DNA from: Bryopsis sp. KO-2023
Lineage: Eukaryota; Chlorophyta; Ulvophyceae; Bryopsidales; Bryopsidaceae
DNA length: 64,000 bases
Assembly (NCBI GenBank): GCA_030272585.1
Contig: BSYQ01000002.1
Coordinates: 2,046,001 to 2,110,000, forward strand
Reading direction: 5' to 3'
The stretch's first letter is position 1, and every line of letters starts with the position of its first letter. The notes under the pieces were generated by a model. The model had not been told where the DNA came from and did no database searches. It saw nothing but the letters and a program-made list of their open reading frames with translations. A program made the position numbers and the translations under genes. Positions 19,441 through 31,400 of the stretch are shown here, piece after piece.

Positions 19441-19621
19441 GGAGGAGGGAAAAGGAGTTATCGTCGACCAAGTGTGTGCGTGCAGCAGCTGTCAGAGACG
19501 TCAGAGCAAGAGACAGGTCCAAGACAGTTGGGTGTGGGTATGGGAGTGGGTGAGTTTTGTGTTTGTGTTTTTGTGTTTTTGTTTTTCTTTGTGTTTTGGT
19601 GTGCGTGGGCGCCCACTTTTT

Positions 19622-19633
19622 GCGGGGGGGGCG
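19622..19633 (+). promoter_or_regulatory. Polypurine tract
   Basis: GCGGGGGGGGCG ends 2 bases before the 3' LTR. A G-run of this kind also precedes the 3' LTR of the other copies, read on their own strand. Confidence 0.6.
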
Positions 19634-19635
19634 TA

Positions 19636-20023
19636 TGTTAGTCTTTTAGCGCTATACGAGGTAGTTTGGGATAGAGACAGACAGATTAGACCCAGAGTTT
19701 GGGGCATGCGTCAGCGTACTACACTTAGGGGTACTTAAGAGGCCCACTCGTTGTTTTGACGTTCACTTTATTTTGTAAGAACTCGGGATTCGTGGGATTG
19801 GTGTGTTCCCGCTTGTGTGTGTGTTTGTGTGTGTGTGTGTTAAGTGTTTGCCTGACGCAATCACTTCCCAACCCAAGTGCTCTAGTAGCGTTCACAACCG
19901 CGCTAGCTAGAGAGTTGTCTAAACCAACAAACCCCACAAGTATACTTGCGTTAGCCAGCAAGTTATCACGAATCCAACCAACACAGCCGACCACTATTGC
20001 GTCACCCACAAGCTTCACTATCA
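19636..20023 (+). repeat. 3' LTR of the whole gypsy element
   Basis: 388 bp, same ends and sequence as 9995-10382 as far as can be seen by eye. Confidence 0.92.
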
Positions 20024-20034
20024 CTATCAAAAAC

Positions 20035-20279
20035 AAATGCTACAACACATGCCAGGCCAGAGGCAAAGCATGGGGAGTGCACAAAGGAAACCCCTTAGGC
20101 AGGAAGGTTTTCATCAACACGACTATCGGAGGCTGCGGAATTAGCTCTCAAAATGTGGAGCTTTTAAATGAAAACATCAAAAACTTGACACCTCTTCTAA
20201 CCATAACAAAGTAACCCTGAAACCAAATCCAGTCAATAGGTGAAGGAATCCAGCCCACCCACATCTCAGATGGCAGACC
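20035..20279. other. Flank of the composite gypsy insertion
   Basis: No gene recognised. It begins with a roughly 55-bp stretch (CAGGCCAGAGGCAAAGCAT core) that resembles 3797-3850 on the other side of the composite, and also 44980-45040. Confidence 0.4.
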
Positions 20280-20340
20280 AAACCCTTTGATCAAAGGGTT
20301 TAAACCCAAATTTGGTCTGATGATATGTCATGACATATCA
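20280..20340. repeat. Cluster of perfect palindromes
   Basis: 20280-20301 is a perfect 22-bp palindrome (AAACCCTTTGA and its complement). CCAAATTTGG is at 20307-20316. 20321-20340 is a perfect 20-bp palindrome (TGATATGTCA and its complement). Confidence 0.85.
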
Positions 20341-20510
20341 TCAACAACACGGTGAGAAGCCCTTACTGCATTTATCATGAGCCCAGAGCGCTGTACTACC
20401 TTGTCGACCCTTTTCGGTATCCAAAAACCCTTCACCAAGAGCAATAAAAAACGAAAACGAACACGAACACTATGGGAAATCGCGGTCTGTGCGGGGTGTT
20501 TTGCAGACCC

Positions 20511-20882
20511 CGCACAGAACCTTGAACACCCATGCACAGGGCAAACAACACCCCGCACGGCTCTGTGCCCCGGTTTGGCCCCGTTTTTTGCGGGGTCCCG
20601 AATTAACCCCGCACAGACTTGTACCCCGCACACAGAACCTGACGTCTTTCCCGTTGTGGGACCCCGTACAGATGAAACATAGCCCCGTACAGTGTGCAGG
20701 GCAGCCTATTATCTGTACGGGGGTGCCGTGCGGGGTGGATATGAAAGACGCCAGGTTCTGTGTGCGGGGTACCAGTCTGTGCGGGGTTAATTCGGGACCC
20801 CGCAAAAAACGGGGCCAAACCGGGGCACAGAGCCGTGCGGGGTGTTGTTTGCCCTGTGCATGGGTGTTCAAGGTTCTGTGCG
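20511..20882. repeat. 140-bp inverted repeat (foldback)
   Basis: Arms 20511-20650 and 20743-20882 are each 140 nt, near-perfect complements, separated by a 92-nt loop. The arms are rich in TGTGCGGGGT and its complement. The transcript of either strand could form a long hairpin. The many open frames across it are by-products of the repeat, and no protein is called. Confidence 0.85.
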
Positions 20883-20939
20883 AATCATGGACCATCCCGC
20901 ACCAGACATGGGCTGAGACCCCTGTGCACAGGACAGGAC

Positions 20940-21150
20940 AGAACAGACTGTCTGTTCTGTGCACAGGGTCGGACCTGTGCTGCACAGTCTGTGCAGTTTC
21001 TGTGCAGACTCTGTGCAGACTCTGTGCAGATTCTGTGCAGATTCTGTGCAGATTCTGTGCAGATTCTGTGCAGTTCTGTGCTGTGCTGTGCAGTCTGTGC
21101 ACCTGTGCAGCACAGGTCCGAACCTGTGCACAGAACAGACAGTCTGTTCT
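20940..21150. repeat. 48-bp inverted repeat enclosing an 11-bp tandem array
   Basis: Arms 20940-20987 and 21103-21150 match over 48 nt with one mismatch. Each contains the 19-bp palindrome AGAACAGACTGTCTGTTCT or its complement. The loop holds about seven copies of CTGTGCAGATT (about 21000-21076) and CTGTG dimers. Confidence 0.85.
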
Positions 21151-21290
21151 GTTCTAGCCTGTGGAATTTCGAAAAACAGGACAGGACAGCACAGGGTGCA
21201 CAGAACCCGCACAGGACAGGGGTCTGTCCTGTGCAGCCCATGACTGCCCCGCACAAGGGGGCCAGGACCTCGCACAGTTGTGCGGGGTCT

Positions 21291-21446
21291 CTGTGCGGGG
21301 TGAGTGTAAATAGCGTGTGCGGGCCCCTTCGATGTGTGTGCGGGGTGATTGTAAAAAGTTTGTGCCGGTGTTTTTCGGTCCTGTGCGGGGTGAGTGTAAA
21401 TAGCGTGTGCGGGCTCCTTTGATGTGTGTGCGGGGTGATTGTAGAA
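21291..21446. repeat. 90-bp tandem repeat
   Basis: Two copies of a 90-bp unit starting CTGTGCGGGGTGAGTGTAAA (at 21291 and 21381). The second is incomplete. It contains the same TGTGCGGGGT word as the neighbouring hairpins. Confidence 0.8.
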
Positions 21447-21449
21447 ACA

Positions 21450-22866
21450 CATGTGTGCAGGTTGAAGTCGACAATGTGGTGTTACAATGAAACAATAATG
21501 ACAAACCCCCTTTGAATTGTAGACCCCATTTTATGATCGAAGACTTCCCATTCCCACTTATTCCAAAAAAGAAATAGAAACCAAAAAAATAGCCCAAAAC
21601 CATGAACTCTGATCCTGCCATTCCGACCTTGCGCTTGTGTTTCAGTAATATAGAGCTCGTTGAACATAGAAATACTCAGCATCTGACCCACTTCCAACCG
21701 TCTTTCAATGTTTTTTTGAGCAAAGCAGAATAAGGCACATGAGGTGCAATTGTTCAAATGTTCATAATAACTGCAACATATGTTGTCATATGCATATGAG
21801 TCCAGGTTCACTGAGGTTGGGAAAGTCTTAATAAAGTCTGTTTCCTGAATCAAAACCAAATACAAAAAACGTTTTTTAAGAAAACAATGCGCACGTCTGA
21901 TACCAGAAACAAAACAAGCATGTTGCACCATAGTAGAAAAAAGGGGGGGCGGAAATCACCCTATCCAGCTGCCCTTTGCAATTGTTGTTACCTTTTTTTC
22001 ATGGGGTGGGCAGGCTGCCCATTCTAACACACCTCCATCTTCCTTTTTCTGCTGGGATTAGTCTTTTTGATCCTCCGACCGAGCGGGCTGGCATTCTCGA
22101 ATAATCTTCACTGTACCTCATCTTTACGGACAAAAGAATACATCCCCCCTCCCATAGACCCATGAGCTGATTAGCCCGGCCATCGAATCCCTCACTGCCT
22201 GGCAGACAAAACCAGCTGTCAACCGGGTTGACTCAACCCCCCCCCCCCCAACCCAAAGGAAAGGCCTGCCCAATCAACAAGAACTAGGATCTGGTGTGTG
22301 CTGTATCATGCGAATTTTGTACATTTCCTGCGTCCAAGGGTTGGACTAAATCAATTATTTCAAGATAACTAAAAGCCACCTCAACATTTTTTCTTTTCTG
22401 CCTATTTCCATTACTACAAAAAAGGTTCCTGCTACATGAAATGCATCTTGCTGATGCACCCACAGCATAAATCCCTGTAACACATCAGGGCATTTTTTTT
22501 TGTTTTTCAACACACTTGATATTGTTTCCGGGACTGTCCATGTCGGCCCCATGGCAGAGATGTTGCTCATTCAATTTCCCACCTCCGACTTCCTCCTGAA
22601 TATCGTTTCTCCACAGATTATACCTGGTCCACAATTTGATGTTTTGCACTGGAAAAATCTCTGTCGTCCTCCTTCCTAAGCCTGCGAGAAAAATTACCAA
22701 AAATTCATGATGCACAAAGAATAGATATTCCTAGCCATCTCCCCAAGGTCGAAACTCCATTCGAACCGATTGATTAAACCTCAGTGCACAACTCACCGCC
22801 ACGAACGGCATGATAAACTGAACAGAACCCGTTTCGCTCCAAACAGATATTCAATCTTCGCATGTC
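21450..22866. other. No gene recognised
   Basis: AT-rich to mixed sequence with homopolymer runs (C run near 22238, T run near 22492). Short open frames have no recognisable domain. Confidence 0.5.
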
Positions 22867-23489
22867 CTAGTTCAATCCATCGCCACCATCTGCATCGATT
22901 TCTTCATAAATTTCGGTGCCACAGTCACTTCCATCGTCGCTGGAGCTGGATGGCTGGGTGTATCTAGGGACATGCTGCTTGTGTCTGACTGCGTTCACCC
23001 CGGACGGGCGACTAAATGGTGACTGAATCGAGGCCTTCGATAAATCTTTCCAAAAAAGTAAACAAAACAGTTCACGATACAGGATTTCAGATCCGACCAT
23101 TATGTACCATTGGGTCCTCAAACCACCATTGTTTCGAAGGTTACTCTTTTGGGGGAAGGGGGAAATTGCCGGGTATCACGAGTGTGTGCATGGATACACT
23201 GGGGTTTCGTTTTGTTTTCTTTCAAACACCGATGCCTAGATTTGTTTGGTCGAAAGATTTGGGATGGAATACCTTCTAGAACCTTCATTTCACTAAAAAG
23301 ACGAAGAAAAAAATCTGAGCCCCTGGCATCACTCCCACCTCTTTTCCTCGTTCTTCTTGTTTTATGAAGGAACTTCATAAGACAAATATGTTTTCCAACC
23401 TCCGTTGAGACAGCTCCAGCAAGTACCTGGGCATCGGCCACAACCCCAGGCGTCAAAACGCTCCGAGATTCCAGGGGGTGTGCAGCCAT
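22867..23489 (-). CDS. Possible 3' exons of an unrecognised host gene
   Basis: The minus-strand segment 23045-22867 encodes an acidic C-terminus (RYTQPSSSSDDGSDCG, then EEIDADGGDG and a stop at 22867-22869). It is preceded by TTTTTTGGAAAG, which would serve as a splice acceptor. Upstream at 23489 an ATG starts MAAHPLESRSVLTPGVVADAQ, which could be an initial exon with a GT donor right after. The joining is a guess. No domain is recognised. Confidence 0.3.
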
Positions 23490-24006
23490 GTTTTGAGAAG
23501 GTGCAACCTGTGAAGACTAATCAAACCAGAGTTGCTGAGAACTTATCAGTGACTTCATAAACAGCGAACAAAGTACAGCACACTAAATCAGCAGGATCAA
23601 ACAACCCAAGTTACTCTGCTTCCCCGTTTCCCCCGACCAACGCTCCAGTCACTGCTTGGCCCCGATGTTTCTGTGCAAGTGCAACATGAAATCGAAGTAG
23701 CTGTGGGACGCAGTCCGCCTGTCTTCTACAAAGTATGTGGGCTTCAACCTGTGTTTGCCAAAAAACACCAGCACAGATTTCCTCACTTCAAAAATAGTCA
23801 CTATCTGTTGCTTGATGCATGATTCTGACCAGCCACGTCCTGCATGTAAAATTGAAACAAGAAAAGTTTTCTTGAAGTGCTGGTTCTTGATTTACCACCT
23901 CATTTACCTGCGACCCTTGCTGGTAAATGGCTACACAGATTCCCAAGGGTTTAAAAAAAAAAAAAAAAGTTACGTGAAAAAAGTTATGACTGCATGCCCC
24001 AGGAAT

Positions 24007-24290
24007 TCACGTTTGAAATTGGTGTGTCAGAAACCACCTTTTATTTTTTTTTCTGTGGCTGACTTTTTCATTTCTGAGAGATATCTGTTGATACATTTCA
24101 AAAGGTTCACACAATGCAAAAAAATCCAGTGCAGTCCTACCCACTCCGGCCGGCCGGCCTTGCGTTGGTGAGGGCAGCGTTCCTGGTGGTGTTGCGATAA
24201 TGGCAGCAGCGTCTTCAGGAGGTTCGATTTCATCTGTGATTGCAACGAGCACCACCCAGTCCGGCTCCGAGCCCTCTTCCTCTTAAAGTT
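24007..24290 (-). CDS. Possible coding exon, unrecognised
   Basis: The minus strand reads EEEGSEPDWVVLVAITDEIE, then a Pro-rich stretch to about 24150. Composition looks protein-like and the segment lies upstream of the putative exons at 22867-23489 on the same strand. An adjoining frame at 24578-24470 (DNESKDRLQKWMAS) may be a further exon. No family is recognised. Confidence 0.25.
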
Positions 24291-24590
24291 TGGGATTGTC
24301 TTCTTCTTCTGAAGGGGATTCTGTCAATGGTGGCGATTGCCTGGATGTTGCCTTCGTTGTTGAGGGTTTATTTTTTCCCTTCCTTGGCTTCCTGGTTCCG
24401 GGAGTAACTTGCAGCAAAGCGCGTTCAGATAAGCTGCACAGGTCAGAATTTGAAGCGCAAAGAGCCCTCTGGAATTATCCAGCCCCTGGAAACATAACCA
24501 AGAAAAGCTGGGGGGGTTCTCTGTGGAGTCATGGGAAGCCATCCATTTCTGAAGTCGATCCTTTGATTCGTTGTCCATCCATCAATCCAG

Positions 24591-24951
24591 CGAATTGATT
24601 TTACCTTTGCAAGAATCTATTTGGACAGCAAATCAACATGATTGGAGAAAGCAAGAATTCGATGGATCAGCATCCTGTTGTGGGTTTTTTTTTCACTTTT
24701 TCAAGAAAGTGTACAATGCACAGGTGCGAACGTCGAACACAGACTTGTTTTATTTTCCTTTCCCTTTTTCTTTTTCTTTTTTTTTTTTTGGGGGGGGGAG
24801 GGGTGTGACAAGATAGGAGCTAGGATTTCCAACCTTCAACAAGCAGGGGCAGGATCAACAAGATTGCAAACAGGTGGCACGGAAATACGTTCTAGGCTGG
24901 CTCAGAAATTCAAGTAAAATTCATAAGGTGGCAATATCTTGAAGCCTCCTT
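24591..24951. other. No gene recognised
   Basis: T-rich sequence with a long T/G run at about 24755-24800. It ends in TCCTT (24947-24951), the left target duplication of the large LTR element. Confidence 0.5.
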
Positions 24952-25181
24952 TGATAGGGGCCCTTCCCCCAGAGGGGGAAGGGTAGATAGGGGCCCTCCT
25001 CCTAGTGGAGGAGGGTAGAACGTGGGAACACAACACAATAGCAAACCCAGCCCCAAAGGTTACACAATGTCAAAAATACAACCCTTTAAGTACCGTCCAC
25101 AACACACTAACCCCTTACTCTACAGTGACACACCCACTCACCGATGGGACATCTAGACACTAACCTCGTCACCTCGTATCA
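24952..25181 (-). repeat. 3' LTR of the large element
   Basis: 230 bp. It contains two GC-rich inverted repeats near its plus-strand left end (CCTTCCCCC/GGGGGAAGG and CCTCCTCC/GGAGGAGG). It matches 40000-40229 throughout by eye. Confidence 0.92.
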
Positions 25182-25187
25182 ACTACT

Positions 25188-25202
25188 CCCCCCCCCCCCC
25201 CC
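25188..25202 (-). promoter_or_regulatory. Polypurine tract (G15 on the element strand)
   Basis: A run of 15 C on the plus strand, 6 bases inside the LTR. The older gypsy at 4109 has the same arrangement, including a following GTGTCC-like sequence, which links the two families. Confidence 0.6.
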
Positions 25203-25439
25203 GAGTGGTGTCCTCAGCACTCAAGAAAGTGAATCGCGAAAGAAAAACCCGAAAGAAATAAAGAATAAGTACTTTGATTGGCCGCTAAAAAGAGAAACAG
25301 GGCCATCCACTGAACAAAACACGAAAAAAAAGAGAAAATAGAAAACAAACCTCACAATCATGCAAACAAGATGATTTTCAAACGGCATAACAGATCCCAT
25401 ACTCTGTGAAATCCAAAAACCTTGTGTCTCTTGCTTGGA

Positions 25440-28400
25440 CGGATGCCCGCTTCTTCGTCTGCTTGCTTCATCAGGGCATTTAGTAATAGCCCGCTCAAGC
25501 CTCTCCTAACTCGTGGTTCTATGGTGCGGATGTGGATTCCGCCCACGAGTACCGCCAAGGAGAAGGTTAAACATGGCAGAAGCATTGCTTGCAATGTCTT
25601 CTTGCTCGTGATTCAGCACACGAACATGAAGAAATGCCCGCTATGCTTTATCCGTTCAAGACTCCAAGTCCGCGCAAGCTTAGATTATAACTTCCGCTCG
25701 CTACCTCGCTTCGCAGTTTCACTTAGTCGGAAACCATAAGCTTCGCTCTTGTCAGACACTCTCTTGTAGTCCGCTGCTGTTGATATCCGCTGCGGCTTTT
25801 CATCCATTGCAGTTTTGGTCAATTCCAATTCCGCTGCAATTCCTTGGTCAGATTTCCACTTCCGTTTTCTTCATTTACAACTGATATTTTTCCTTCCTTC
25901 CATGGTACATCTTCGTTCTTCGCTCGGTAAAACGCTTGGTCGGATATCACTTAGGCACAACACTCCATTCGTTACGTTTATCCGCTAGTATATAAGCGGT
26001 CATCAGTGTAGAGATTTGTCCGAGGCCAAATCCTATGCGGATACCCCCAGGATCTCACTAAGCTGGTTGACTGCTAGAGTCCCCACTTAGCAGCGAGAGC
26101 CAGTACATCGATGAGAAGTCCGGCTGATCTCTCAGCTTCTTCTCTCTTCAACGTCCCTACGAATCTCCCATGAGTTTGTCCGCCGCAACACCTCAGAACA
26201 ATAACCGCTCGAGCATATCCATAACATGTATGGCCACTGCTATAGAGATTTGTCTGAGGCCTACATTTCCCCCAGGATCTCATCGAATCACAATCCGCTG
26301 GTTGGCTACTAGAGTCCCTACGTAGCAGCGAGAGCCAGTATATGCAGCAGAGCGTCCGGCCATTCCCTGACCTCTTCGTCCTTTCTGCTCCAGTGCTATT
26401 GTCTTCGATGGTCCGCTCCAATGTTTTTCCGAGTTTGGTCTTCAAATAATGTCCGCTCCTTCTTCGGCGGGTTGAATTAATCCGCCCTGGTGGTCCAATT
26501 TAATCCACCCTGGCGATTCTTTGTTGTCTTCGGCCAATCCTATGATGCTTTGGTAAACCCCCATAAGTCTCCATTACATCCTCAGCTTCAGAACATCCAT
26601 AATCCGCTCATGACTGAGTCAATCGTTGCATAACCACCTTCACGCCTCCAAGTCGGTTGTCGATCAGAACTTCCGCTCAGTGTTGTCCGCTAGGTCGCTT
26701 CAACGTTCGCTTTGACGCCCTTTCATTCGTTCCTAATTGTACTTGCGACTATGGTCCTCAAATTCCGTCTTGACTGATATTTTCCGCCTTGGCTCTTTGA
26801 GATCATCAATTCCGCCTTCACATTCCGCTCACTGGAATTGTGTCGCTTCTTCAGGCACAATATCCGCTTCTTCAGGCACAATATCCGCTTCTGCAGGCAT
26901 GATTTCCGCTTCTGCAGGCACAATTTCCGCCTCTGCAAGCACAATATCCGCCTCAAGTAATGGATTTTGTCCGCCCAAATGCCTCTTGTCTTCGTATTCG
27001 CTAGCAATTTGATTCCGCCAATATTAACTCGCCAGTCATATTCCAACAGGCTTAATCCGCTGGTCACAATCCGCCAGTCGAATACCCTTTAAGTTCTCTT
27101 CAGAACTTCGCTTCTTCCGCCGTAGTCGAAGTTGCTTTCCTCCTGACAAGTGCATTGTCCGCTTCAGTTGCTGTTTCCGCCAACTGATGTACAATTAGTC
27201 CGCTCGAACGAATTCAGTCACTCAGCTGTATGTGTCTTCCGTCTCCACGGTTCATAGTTCAGAATTTATTTCGGCTTCTTTCTTTGCTCGGCTTCTGTGA
27301 TAATCCGCCCTTCGGTCAGTTCCACGTCCGCTCGAGGTTCCTTCGTTGGAGAAGAGTAATTTTTGAATGTCCGCACATTCCTTCTTTTGTTTTCCATTGC
27401 ATGAGCCGCCACCTCCGTCGTCTTTTGATCCTTCTCACGGCATCGCTTTGTCAAAGAAACTTCTCAAAGTCTCGCGGTTGCGTCTATAGGTAGTAAATAA
27501 CCAACTGGGTATCTCCATTTACTCCATCCCTATAGAATCGCTCTCAACCCGCTCACTCCTTGATACTGTCTGAATCCAAAAACGTGTCGATTCTTTTCAC
27601 CGCAGATAGTCCGCTCTCATCAATGCTCGGTTAGTCCCCAAGTTCCGCCACTTCAAAACTTGTTGACTTCCACACGAAATATACTCCATATACCTTCCGC
27701 CACAGAGATTACCTTTTAACCCCCGCCTTCCAAAGAACCTTGGAAATAGTCCGCCAGCAACAAGACGATCTTGTCCGCACTATCTATTCAGATACCACTA
27801 AATAGAAAGTTCCGCAAGAAAGAGTTAAAGGAATGTCAGTCCGTCGACTTCCGCTCCTCAGACAAATAACGCGGGTACCACTTGGCAGTGTTCACCTTCC
27901 CCGATGGTTTTTGTCTCTCTTTTACCTTGCACGTCCAAAGTTAAATCGCCTTTGGATAATCCCCTTGGTCCTCCTTCTGCGCGCTTGTGGCTTGGCAAAT
28001 CCGCTCTTGATCCTATTTTCAGCGGGGTTTAGTTTGCTGGAAGTTTATGCACGTCTTCTCGAGAAGAAAGTATCCGGGTAACCCCCGTCGGGTTACTCCT
28101 TGTTCGAACAGCAGTTCCGCCTGAGGGGAACTGTGCATCCCTGCTCGCCCCTTGACAAGCGACTTCCCGGCGTAACTAATCCGCTTAGCGGCTTAGCACA
28201 TCTTGATTTTGGCTCCGGCTTGAGCCTCATCAAGTGTCGGAAGTTCTCCTCCTTTTCCTTCACGCTTGACTTGCCTCTGGAGGAAGACCTTCGTCTTCTC
28301 TTCAGCACCTTGAATGATAATCTCAAGCTCAACTGACTAGCGGGCCAGTGTTTTGACCACGGCTCTCCAGAACACTGGTTGAGGAGCTTGCCCCCGTTTT

Positions 28401-31400
28401 CCTGCTGCAAGACATCCCCGTCAGAGTTCCCGCTTTGTCGCCCAAACAGTCCCCTCTCAACTGTTGGTATTTCGCCCGAAATCTTGAGCTCTTCATATCC
28501 TCTTCTGTCCGCTGGTTTCTGCATAATATGTGGCACTTCCGCCCGTGGTCTTGTATTGAACGAAAGCCTTGTAATCCGCCTTCCAAATCAGCATAGTCGT
28601 CCCTTCTTGTAGTTCCACGCAAGTTCACCTTCAAAATCCGGCTCTAGCGGTCGTATTTAACCCGCTCTGGCTATCTGATTTCATCCGCCTTTGGAATTTG
28701 TTTTGAAGTCCGCCCTTGAGCCTTTCATAGTCCGCCTGATGAAGCTTTAATCCGCCCGAAGGCTAAACTTTTAGTCCGCCCTCTAGGTGTTTAATCCGCC
28801 TAAGGGCTTAGTCCTCTTTAGTCCGCCCTCCAGGTGTTTAATCCGCCTAAGGGCTTAGTCCTCTTTAGTCCGCCCTCCAGGTCCGCTTCTCAGGTCCGCC
28901 TTCCTCAAGGTTGCGGTCTTGGACTTCCTACTTCAAATTATCGTGTTCCTCCTTGTCCAAGTTGAACTTTGCTGATGTAAGGAATCCTTCGGAAGTTTAA
29001 TGTCGCGTAAAGGCACACACCTTAACACAGGCGTTCAAAACAACCAGGAATAGACCGTTCTCCCTATGGACAAGGGTGCCGACGGATTACCCGGTTCTGC
29101 ACATTTCACTGAATGGGCTGTCAATGCACAATACTCGAATTAAATTCTTCCTCCACACATATTTGCAGTCCGCTGACAGAGCTTGAAGCATCTTCTTTTT
29201 GTCGAACTTATTAACATCTTCAACAATCCGCCACACTCAGTTAACTCTAAAGAGTTCTGGTGTGCGTTCCAACGCTTTGTTCTTAGCTCCAAGGTACTTG
29301 GTTTCCCTCTTAGTCCGCCTTTTGAAAAGGTTCACCACTTCTCTCTCGACTGGTATATTTCTCCACTTCAACAAATCTACCCGCTCACTCGCCTTTAAGT
29401 GTAGCATCCAAGGAAACTCTGTTTTCCGCCCTGACCACCTGTCAGTGGATACTCCGCGGTCGCTAGTTTGGACCTCTAGCGCGATTTGTTTGTTTGTCAA
29501 CCTTCAACCAGATTGCTTCGCCTGGTTCAAGCTCTCCTAGCTTGGGTCTCTCAGTATACACCATAACAGTCTTGCCAGACTGGTTGAAACTACCGCACCT
29601 CAATAGTCTCCCAAGCCTTTCGTCCACGTGGTGCTCATTGCTTGGTATGGCGTTTTAGGCTGCTCTGGTTGCTCCACAAAGTTAGGCCTCGGCGTGGATT
29701 GCGCCATCCCTGGTCTTTGGGATTTGTCCGGCCTTCTGGCATCCATCCATCGTGCACACCTGGATTTCCGCCTCTTTGTTGATTATGCTCCACGCATAAC
29801 CGCCGCTTCCACGCTCAATCTTTATTTGCCTCCTCTCCAGCCAATCCACCTTCCGCTATGCTTTTCGCCATGCCAGGAAGTCCCCATCCCCTGTTTCCGC
29901 TTGACAAGTAGCCAGTCGAATCCCTTTTAAGATATCCGCTCTGGAAATCCGCCCCAACTCTCTTTGAGATGGGCGTTATCAGACCCACTTCCTTGCGGTT
30001 GTCCGATTGATTCGCTGCTTCCTTTGTCCGCATTTTGGGTTCTTCTGGTAATGGTCTCTTATTCCTCAAGCATTTCTTATCCTCCCAGGAAACTATATAT
30101 CACACAAAGTGTGGTGACACTTAAATTCCGCCACTTATCCTCCATTGATCAGGCAATATCCGCCTGTCTTGTAGTCTAATTCATCCTTCCAGGCTTGTTA
30201 CCAAGACGTAGTATTTCCGCTCTTGGTGACCACTATTTGCTGGAATCCGCTCTTGAGCAACGCTCGGTCAATATTTGTCCGCTAAGGCTTCAAATAAGAG
30301 CTGTATTCCGCTTCTTTAATCGTGGTTCTTCCACCCTCTCAATGGTGGACAACTTCTTCAATTTGCGGAATCAAAGTACTCCTTTTTCCGGCCACAAAGC
30401 TTCAGAACTCCCATTTCCTCGCGTCTAGGTTTCTGGGATAGTTTGGAACCTTATAGTCCGCCTTGGAGTCCGCTTTGGAGTCCATTCTCCCCATCATCAT
30501 TGCTGGATCCATCCATTCCATGCCTGCTTCAGTATGTCCGGTTTAGGTCGAATCCGCTGGCGCCATAGGCTGCTCAAGCTAGTAATCCGCCTATACACTC
30601 TAGTGTTCCGCCATCTGAAGCAATATCCGCCCATGTCGTGGATATCTGTCGTTAGCTTCTTTCCAATTCCAATTCCAGTCAATATTTCGCTTGCTGGTCC
30701 TTCAAGCTTTTGGATTAAGCTCCTAGAAATCTTTATTTAGTGGCGCCCTTCTTAGGTCGGCCTACTTGTTCAAAATTTCCGCTTTCATCCCCAACTGACA
30801 GTAGTAATCCGCCTCCAGCAACTCTTGAAGTCTTAATGATGATGCAATTCCGCTCCTGTGAAGTACTTCATCCAAATGTGTCTTCCTGGCACTAAATAAT
30901 CCGCTTCTCTGACAAGTTTCCTCCACTCCGACATGCTCTTATGCATCTTTTTCCGCATGCTTTGTCATTTGCAGGACCTTCCATAATTTTATCCGCTTGT
31001 CAACAGTAGAATACATTATTCAGCGCTCAACTCTCCCAGACACATAACGTTTTCCGCTGATCCTTGAGTTTGCGCTTTTTCTTTAAATTATTTTGTCAGT
31101 AGCACTCCTTATCCGCTTGGTAGCTTTTTCCGCTCTTCAGGTTCGGATAACTCAATGCCTTACACTGGCTAATACGAGTATAATCCGCCCTTACTTCCAA
31201 TCCACTTGATAATCCACTTGTGCTCTTGCTTCTGACAAAAATCCGCTGACTCTTTGCTCGCGCTCCATGCTGTTCAAAGCTCGAACTGTTACAAAACACG
31301 CTTGTCGGTGATCATATTTGAATGCTCCATATGATATATATAATAGCCAATATAGGGAAACTTGGCTTCTACCCGCTCCAGGTTGGGTCTTGTATGGAGG

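Larger units (their letters stand above)
9995..20023 (+). mobile_element. Ty3/gypsy chromovirus, looks whole
   Basis: 10,029 bp with 388-bp LTRs at 9995-10382 and 19636-20023 (TGTTAG...CTATCA). The LTRs appear identical by eye, so the insertion is young. In order it has the LTR, primer site, gag, pol, a third ORF, a polypurine tract and the LTR. It looks whole, or nearly so. The flanking 5 bp differ on the two sides (GTTGT and CTATC), so no ordinary target duplication is seen. It abuts the older minus-strand gypsy copy on the left. AAAAC at 20030-20034 matches the left flank of that older copy. Confidence 0.92.

Noticed and set aside
20511-21422. Long Cys-rich open frames on both strands
   Set aside because: Caused by inverted and tandem GC-rich repeats that lack stops; no independent protein signal.
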